Shown in pieces: positions 15,663 to 20,330 of a stretch of DNA of 20,330 bases. Source of the stretch: Caldilinea sp. GTDB lineage: Bacteria > Chloroflexota > Anaerolineae > Caldilineales > Caldilineaceae. Each line of letters begins with the position of its first letter. Positions within the stretch are counted from its first letter, which is position 1. A program made the translations under genes and the position numbers. The notes under the pieces are model-generated. The model searched no databases and was not told the origin of the DNA. It was given only the letters and a program-made list of their open reading frames with translations. Location: positions 1-20,330 of the forward strand of contig JAPLGY010000035.1 in the NCBI GenBank assembly GCA_026389955.1. Reading direction: 5' to 3'.

Positions 15663-17003
15663 TCACGGTATGATTAGCTGCTGCCCAACATAGATTTTGT
15701 TGGGATTTCTGAGACCGTTGGCCGCCATCATCTGGTCAAAGGTCACCCCATACCAGACGGCCAACTCGCTCAACGTCTCTCCGGGCTGCACAATGTGCGT
15801 CTCCGAGGGGTACGCCCCAATCGGGCTTGCTGAATGCCCACCCTTGCACCCCGGCAAAACCAGCTGTTGTCCGACCAGGATAAGATCCTGGTTCCAGATG
15901 CCATTTGCAGCAGAGAGCGCATACAAACTCACACCATGGCGATAGGCAATCTTGGCCAAGATTTCTCCCGGTTGCACAGTATGGGTACATCCCGATCCTG
16001 TCCCCACTGGCCACCACGACTCCTCTCCACACGCACCGCTGCATTCGTGCACGATCGGTTTCACCACAGGCGGGTGATCCTCTCCACACGCACCGCTGCA
16101 TTCGTGCACGATCGGTTTCACCACAGGCGGATGTGGAGCCGGACATCCTTGCACAGGGCATTCTGGGACCACTGGACCTCCATGCCCGCCACAGGCAACC
16201 ACCGCTACGTTGTCAATGTTCAGGTCCATCTCCACATAGGGGATGCCCCATTTCTTCCATCCACGCAGGAAAAGTGTTATCTCAGGCGACTGTGCGACAA
16301 ACCTCATCGTATAGTTCACCGCAGCCCCTGGATCTGTACGCACTTCGACTGGCCCCAGATTCAGCTCTGTCCAGTTGTTGACCGCCTGCCACTCCCCACT
16401 GTAGCCAGGCAGATATCCCCACTGCACCGCAAATCGATAGGGATCTTTTTCATCGCCTTCTCCGCGCAGCAGCCCACTTACCCTGAATTCGTAGGTCACA
16501 CCAGGATGCAGCCCGGCAAGATACTGGTAGATCCCTGCATAGCGATCGTTGTCTGCAGGAAGCCCATGGTTCGTGTTGATCTCGATCAACTGGCTGTGAC
16601 GCCCTTCCGCAAGGGCACGTGGCCACTGATCGTCATAAAATCCATAAGCAGCACCGCCCCCATTCGTAAAAAAGCCCCAGTTGTTGCCGACACTTCCGAC
16701 TGCAGCCGGGCTGAATCCCTGCTCAAATCCTCCGTTGTAGACCAGGTTTGGCCCGACACAGGCACCTGCCGAGTCTGGCCACATAGGATACTGGAATGCA
16801 GGGACGCTGTAGCTGGCAGCCGATTGTGCACGCGCAGGGGTCGGCATCCAGAACGCTGCTGCGATGGCCAGCAGCGCAATCCACGCTGCATCCGACGCAC
16901 GACATCGCCTGCTGCCCCACAAAATCTGCCAGCGGTTCCACCGCTGAAAGCAACAGTCAGTCTGCATACTTCTTCTGACATACGCCTGTACATGGTACCC
17001 CAT
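15663..17003 (-). CDS. Secreted LysM-domain protein with N-terminal carbohydrate-binding-like domain
   Basis: 446-residue exported protein. A long basic N-region (1-39) precedes the hydrophobic core AWIALLAIAAAFW (40-52) and a signal peptidase site after ARA (57-59). Residues about 85-270 (NLVYNGGFEQGF, GRHSQLIEINTNHG, YEFRVSGLLRG, MDLNIDNVAVVACG) read like a galactose-binding-type beta domain. Next come two 19-residue repeats HPPVVKPIVHECSGACGE-D/E (291-309 and 310-328), each with two Cys. Two LysM domains end the protein (339-385, HTVQPGEILAKIAYRHGVS; 402-446, HIVQPGETLSELAVWYGVT), which in other bacteria bind glycan chains of the wall. ATG 17003 is chosen over the nearby ATG 17007 because GAGGAG lies 8 bases upstream and 17003 is in frame. 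Role: probably wall-attached glycan recognition. Confidence 0.88.
   Translation of the reverse strand: MGYHVQAYVRRSMQTDCCFQRWNRWQILWGSRRCRASDAAWIALLAIAAAFWMPTPARAQSAASYSVPAFQYPMWPDSAGACVGPNLVYNGGFEQGFSPAAVGSVGNNWGFFTNGGGAAYGFYDDQWPRALAEGRHSQLIEINTNHGLPADNDRYAGIYQYLAGLHPGVTYEFRVSGLLRGEGDEKDPYRFAVQWGYLPGYSGEWQAVNNWTELNLGPVEVRTDPGAAVNYTMRFVAQSPEITLFLRGWKKWGIPYVEMDLNIDNVAVVACGGHGGPVVPECPVQGCPAPHPPVVKPIVHECSGACGEDHPPVVKPIVHECSGACGEESWWPVGTGSGCTHTVQPGEILAKIAYRHGVSLYALSAANGIWNQDLILVGQQLVLPGCKGGHSASPIGAYPSETHIVQPGETLSELAVWYGVTFDQMMAANGLRNPNKIYVGQQLIIP
16021..16134. repeat. 57-bp tandem duplication inside the LysM gene
   Basis: Two nearly identical 57-base copies (16021-16077 and 16078-16134), differing only at the end, keep the reading frame and give 19-residue repeats with Cys-x-x-x-Cys. 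The near identity at DNA level points to a recent duplication. Confidence 0.9.
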
Positions 17004-17092
17004 ACATTGTTCTCCTCATTCGATGGTCTCTTTCTGCTGCTGGTTGACGGTATCGGTGAAGTGCAGTCAGAATTCCGGCATTCCTGACATTC

Positions 17093-17101
17093 AGGATAGC
17101 A
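17093..17101 (-). promoter_or_regulatory. Possible extended -10 promoter of the LysM gene
   Basis: On the minus strand TGC-TATCCT is an extended -10 (TATCCT at 17098-17093). A weak -35, TTGTGC, lies 17 bases further upstream. The expected start near 17086 gives a leader of about 80 bases to the LysM ATG. Confidence 0.4.
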
Positions 17102-17267
17102 CTGCATTTCAACTTGCACAAGAGTATTTTTTTTCAAAAAAGATTTCTAAATTTTGGCTATCCGAAGCGACCTTGCGATCTCCAGCCAAGAAATCTTCGA
17201 TATACGAAATCAAAGATCGTCCAGAGGAGCTCTTTCCCGTCAACTGCCAATAAAGAGGGGACATCCC

Positions 17268-17297
17268 TTGCCCGATCGACCGAAGTCACAGTAAAAT
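17268..17297 (+). promoter_or_regulatory. Possible promoter of the thrH-zwf operon
   Basis: TTGCCC (17268-17273) and TAAAAT (17292-17297) with an 18-base spacer. The predicted leader to the thrH ATG is about 160 bases, long enough for RNA-level control. Confidence 0.4.
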
Positions 17298-17461
17298 ATA
17301 AAGGCGTATATGCAAAGCATCTACACCAAAAATGTTGTATGCTTGGTTTCTGAGCAAGGCTGTCGACCGTTGTCTGAATAAAAATTGCCGAACGAAGCAG
17401 CGATCCATCTGTCGGCTTGCAACCGATTCATTTTTTCGCAACAGCAAGGATTGATCAGGAT

Positions 17462-18090
<629 letters not shown>

Positions 18091-18094
<4 letters not shown>

Positions 18095-18570
18095 CGGACA
18101 AACGAGCGACCCCGCCTGTCCTGTCCTCACGCCGCAGCGAAGCAATCTGGGCGAATGTTGTCAGCCCGGCTGGCTATGTGCTGGCAGTCTCGTACCCGGT
18201 CCTGGCCCTCTCCACGGGTGCCCGCGCCATCTACCAACTCTTCTTCCGTTCTGAGATCAGCCATTCCCTGCCAGTCTATCTCAGCGCCTGCGCTGCCTGC
18301 TGCTATTTGATAGCCACCCTTGGTTTTGTATATCGCCGTCGTTGGACCTGGTGGCTCTCCGTCGCCGTACTGGGGATCGAAACCGTCATGACCGTGATTG
18401 TCGGATTCTGGAGTTTTCTCGACCCAGATTTTATCGGACGTACGGTCTGGAGACATTTTGGCGAAGATTACGGCTATTTCCCACTCTTTCAACCTCTGCT
18501 GGGCCTTGTCTGGCTTTTTTGGCCGTTGACGGTTGCAGCGTATGGAATTCGTCGAAAGGTTGCTTCGTGA
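18091..18570 (+). CDS. Conserved four-helix integral membrane protein
   Basis: 159 residues, no known function. Predicted membrane helices lie at about 26-46, 61-81, 86-108 and 133-151, with basic loops between helices 2 and 3 (YRRRW) and at the C-terminus (GIRRKVAS). The segment [27 protein letters not shown] (113-139) before the last helix looks like the conserved signature. I recall similar strings in hypothetical membrane proteins of Actinobacteria and Chloroflexota, but give no function. It is coupled on both sides: ATGA overlap with thrH and GTGA overlap (18567-18570) with zwf. A GGAAGG ribosome site lies just upstream of the ATG. An unrelated earlier in-frame start at 18073 would lie within thrH. 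Confidence 0.85.
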
Positions 18571-20123
18571 TCAGACGAACGGCTCCTCCCAATCTGATGG
18601 TTGCTTTTGGTGCTTCGGGCGATCTGGTCAGACGCAAGCTGCTTCCTGCTCTGTTTCATCTGTACCGACAAAAATTGTTGCACAAAGGGTTTGTAATTTT
18701 GGGCTATGCCCGCACACCGATGTCTGACATCGAGTTCCGCAACCAGGCACGTGAAGCGGTCCGCACACACCTGAACGAGGAGTATGAGACAGAATTTGAC
18801 GCCCACGCCTGGGATGGTTTTGCCAGCAGGCTTTTTTATCAGACTGGAAGCTACGACGAACGCGCAAGTTTTGATGCCCTGGCCCTGCGCATTGCCGAGC
18901 TAGACGCTGCACTGCCGACCCAGTTCAACCATCTTTTCTACCTGGCAACCCCCCCGAATGTCTTCGAACCGATCACAGCACTGTTGGCCGATGCTGGCAT
19001 CTCTTCGCCCCACAAGACAGGCTGGACGCGCCTGATCGTCGAAAAACCCTTCGGCCACGATCTGCCCAGCGCTCAGCGCCTCAACGACCATCTGCTCCAC
19101 ATCTTCCAAGAAGAACAGATCTACCGGATAGACCACTATCTTGGCAAAGAGACGGTCCAGAATATTCTGGTTTTTCGTTTCGGAAACGGCATTTTTGAGC
19201 CGATCTGGAACCGCAACTATGTCGATCATGTCCAGATTACAGTCTCTGAAAGTCTGGGAGTTGGCACACGAGGCGGCTACTACGACAAATCAGGGGCCAT
19301 CCGCGATATGGTACAAAACCATATGATGCAACTCGTTGCTCTGACCGCCATGGAGCCGCCGGTCAGCTACGATGCCGAGTCGGTGCGCAACCAGAAGGTC
19401 AATGCACTCCGCTCGATCCGGCCGATCGACCCGCTGGACGTCAACAAATGGGTGGTGCGTGCCCAGTACACAGAGGGCACCGCCGGCGGCGAAGAGATCC
19501 CCGGCTATCTGGAATCCGAAGGAATCCCCACGCTCTCGACGACGGAAACCTATGTCGCCTGGAAACTGGAAATCGACAACTGGCGTTGGAACGGAGTCCC
19601 TTTCTATATCCGCACCGGGAAGGCACTGCCCACCAAGGTGACCGAGGTCAATATCATGTTTCGGCGCCCCCCGCTCATGTTTTTCAACAGCCATGCAACA
19701 CGCAGCCCACGAGTGCGCAACAGCCTCACCTTGCGCATCCAACCCGACGAGAGCATCATTCTCAGCTTCGACGCCAAACGCCCGGGCCCGCAACTCGATG
19801 TCGAGCCTGTCAGCATGGATTTTGTCTACAACCGCGCTTTTGGCGATTCAGCCATCTCAGATGCCTACGAAAGGTTGCTGCTGGACGCCATGTTGGGGGA
19901 CAGCACTTTGTTTATTCGTCGCGACGAGGCCGAAGTGGCCTGGGATCGTGTGACCAATGTCCTGGATGGCTGGGCTCTCCAAGACGAATTGATCCGCCGG
20001 CGGGGCAGAGCATTAGCCCTGCCCCAATATGCAGCCGGCACCTGGGGGCCGCTGGAATCGGATGAATTGCTGGCGCACGATGGCCACCACTGGCACGAAC
20101 CTATCTTTGGTGGAGCGCGCTAG
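18567..20123 (+). CDS. zwf: Glucose-6-phosphate 1-dehydrogenase
   Basis: First enzyme of the oxidative pentose phosphate pathway: glucose-6-P plus NAD(P) to 6-phosphogluconolactone, cytoplasmic. The 518 residues match the family. The nucleotide-binding motif [15 protein letters not shown] is at 15-29, EKPFG at 159-163, the substrate-binding signature RIDHYLGKE at 187-195 and the catalytic His252 in [11 protein letters not shown]. The C-terminal domain is complete ([29 protein letters not shown], NEPxx-like IQPDESI). The start is GTG 18567: it overlaps the previous stop (GTGA), GAAAGG lies 7 bases upstream, and the long in-frame stretch before it only mirrors the membrane protein gene. The next gene begins with no gap (TAG-ATG). 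It consumes glucose-6-P, which the cupin isomerase at 4913-5533 can supply. Confidence 0.97.
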   Translation: MIRRTAPPNLMVAFGASGDLVRRKLLPALFHLYRQKLLHKGFVILGYARTPMSDIEFRNQAREAVRTHLNEEYETEFDAHAWDGFASRLFYQTGSYDERASFDALALRIAELDAALPTQFNHLFYLATPPNVFEPITALLADAGISSPHKTGWTRLIVEKPFGHDLPSAQRLNDHLLHIFQEEQIYRIDHYLGKETVQNILVFRFGNGIFEPIWNRNYVDHVQITVSESLGVGTRGGYYDKSGAIRDMVQNHMMQLVALTAMEPPVSYDAESVRNQKVNALRSIRPIDPLDVNKWVVRAQYTEGTAGGEEIPGYLESEGIPTLSTTETYVAWKLEIDNWRWNGVPFYIRTGKALPTKVTEVNIMFRRPPLMFFNSHATRSPRVRNSLTLRIQPDESIILSFDAKRPGPQLDVEPVSMDFVYNRAFGDSAISDAYERLLLDAMLGDSTLFIRRDEAEVAWDRVTNVLDGWALQDELIRRRGRALALPQYAAGTWGPLESDELLAHDGHHWHEPIFGGAR

Positions 20124-20330
20124 ATGGACACAGAGCAAACAGGGCAGGTCCAGGTCTCCCCCACCCTCTCAGACTTGGCAGAGGTCGCCAGCCAGCTGAT
20201 CCTGATGATGGGCCTGGACAACGTCGAGCGCAGTGTTGCCTCGCTGCGGCCCGGCGACGTGCTCATCACGCCCGATCTGGCAGCGCTCGGCTCGGCGGAC
20301 TTCGGCAAGGGCGAGGCCATCGTGGCCGCA
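20124..20330 (+). CDS. Partial gene, visible part resembles patatin-like C-terminal region
   Basis: The frame starts with ATG 20124 directly after the zwf stop and is open to the window end (69 codons). GGTGGAG at 20109-20115 lies 8 bases before the ATG as ribosome site. The visible protein (LSDLAEVASQLILMMGL, NVERSVASLRPGDVLITPDL, LGSADFGKGEAIVAA) resembles the segment that follows the catalytic domain in bacterial patatin-like phospholipases, by memory of the pattern 'DVLI-x-PDL---GS-x-DF'. The patatin active-site motifs (GGGARG, GTSAG) are absent here, where they would be expected earlier. It may be a truncated patatin remnant, a short domain protein, or an unrelated family; no pentose-phosphate enzyme motif is visible. 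Confidence is for coding; the family is about 0.4. Confidence 0.6.
   Translation, partial: MDTEQTGQVQVSPTLSDLAEVASQLILMMGLDNVERSVASLRPGDVLITPDLAALGSADFGKGEAIVAA

Larger units (their letters stand above)
17004..17461. other. 458-base divergent intergenic region (LysM gene / thrH)
   Basis: No protein gene is supported. It holds promoters for both directions, an imperfect inverted repeat (GTCAG...CTGAC, about 17067-17089) between the LysM promoter and its start, an AT-rich patch with T- and A-runs at 17127-17156, a 23-codon frame at 17310-17381, and a weak hairpin plus six T at 17412-17436 before thrH. The last two could form a leader-type control element; see findings. Confidence 0.55.

Noticed and set aside
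16021..16134. Tandem repeats considered as a CRISPR array
   Set aside because: Only two directly abutting copies without spacers, in frame within a protein gene.
15834..17087. 417-codon plus-strand frame
   Set aside because: Antisense to the LysM gene, which has a signal peptide, two LysM domains and a strong ribosome site.

Overview
The window looks like chromosomal DNA of a Chloroflexota bacterium, possibly from the Anaerolineae/Caldilineae side. This is inferred from gene content, not from a marker gene. Pointers are Thr/Pro 'PTATHTPSPTATHTP'-type linkers in a surface protein, a large MalT-like LuxR (LAL) regulator, a BadF-type sugar kinase, a cupin-type glucose-6-phosphate isomerase, and GC-rich codon use throughout. 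No rRNA, tRNA, CRISPR array or insertion sequence was seen.

Region 1 (1-6612) is a sugar uptake and sugar-phosphate module. Reading leftwards from a near-consensus promoter at 5590-5618 come a cupin glucose-6-phosphate isomerase, a stand-alone type II (cupin) mannose-6-phosphate isomerase domain, a 606-residue class I mannose-6-phosphate isomerase-like protein and a BadF/BadG-family sugar kinase, all overlapping or nearly touching. After a 415-base gap comes a lipoprotein ABC solute-binding protein that runs off the left edge. A DeoR/GlpR-type regulator is transcribed divergently. The likely logic is import of a sugar, phosphorylation by the kinase, and interconversion of mannose-6-P, fructose-6-P and glucose-6-P.

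Region 2 (6613-10912) has a possible 59-residue Trp/Pro-rich small gene, an intergenic stretch with an AT-rich right part, a complete tyrosine recombinase, and a 912-residue LAL regulator whose ATG sits 7 bases after a perfect TATAAT.

Region 3 (11022-15448) holds a leftward Ig-like surface protein with a C-terminal LPSTG sorting signal. Divergent from it is a tight four-gene operon: inositol-monophosphatase-family phosphatase, a small protein built of 20-residue repeats, an alpha/beta hydrolase and a short-chain dehydrogenase. The operon ends in a 15-bp hairpin.

Region 4 (15663-17003) is a leftward secreted LysM protein with a 57-bp tandem duplication.

Region 5 (17462-20330) is a translationally coupled rightward operon: thrH, a four-helix membrane protein, zwf (glucose-6-phosphate dehydrogenase) and a partial gene whose visible part resembles the C-terminal region of patatin-like proteins. 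zwf uses the glucose-6-P that the region 1 isomerases can supply, but the two operons are 13 kb apart and no shared control is visible.
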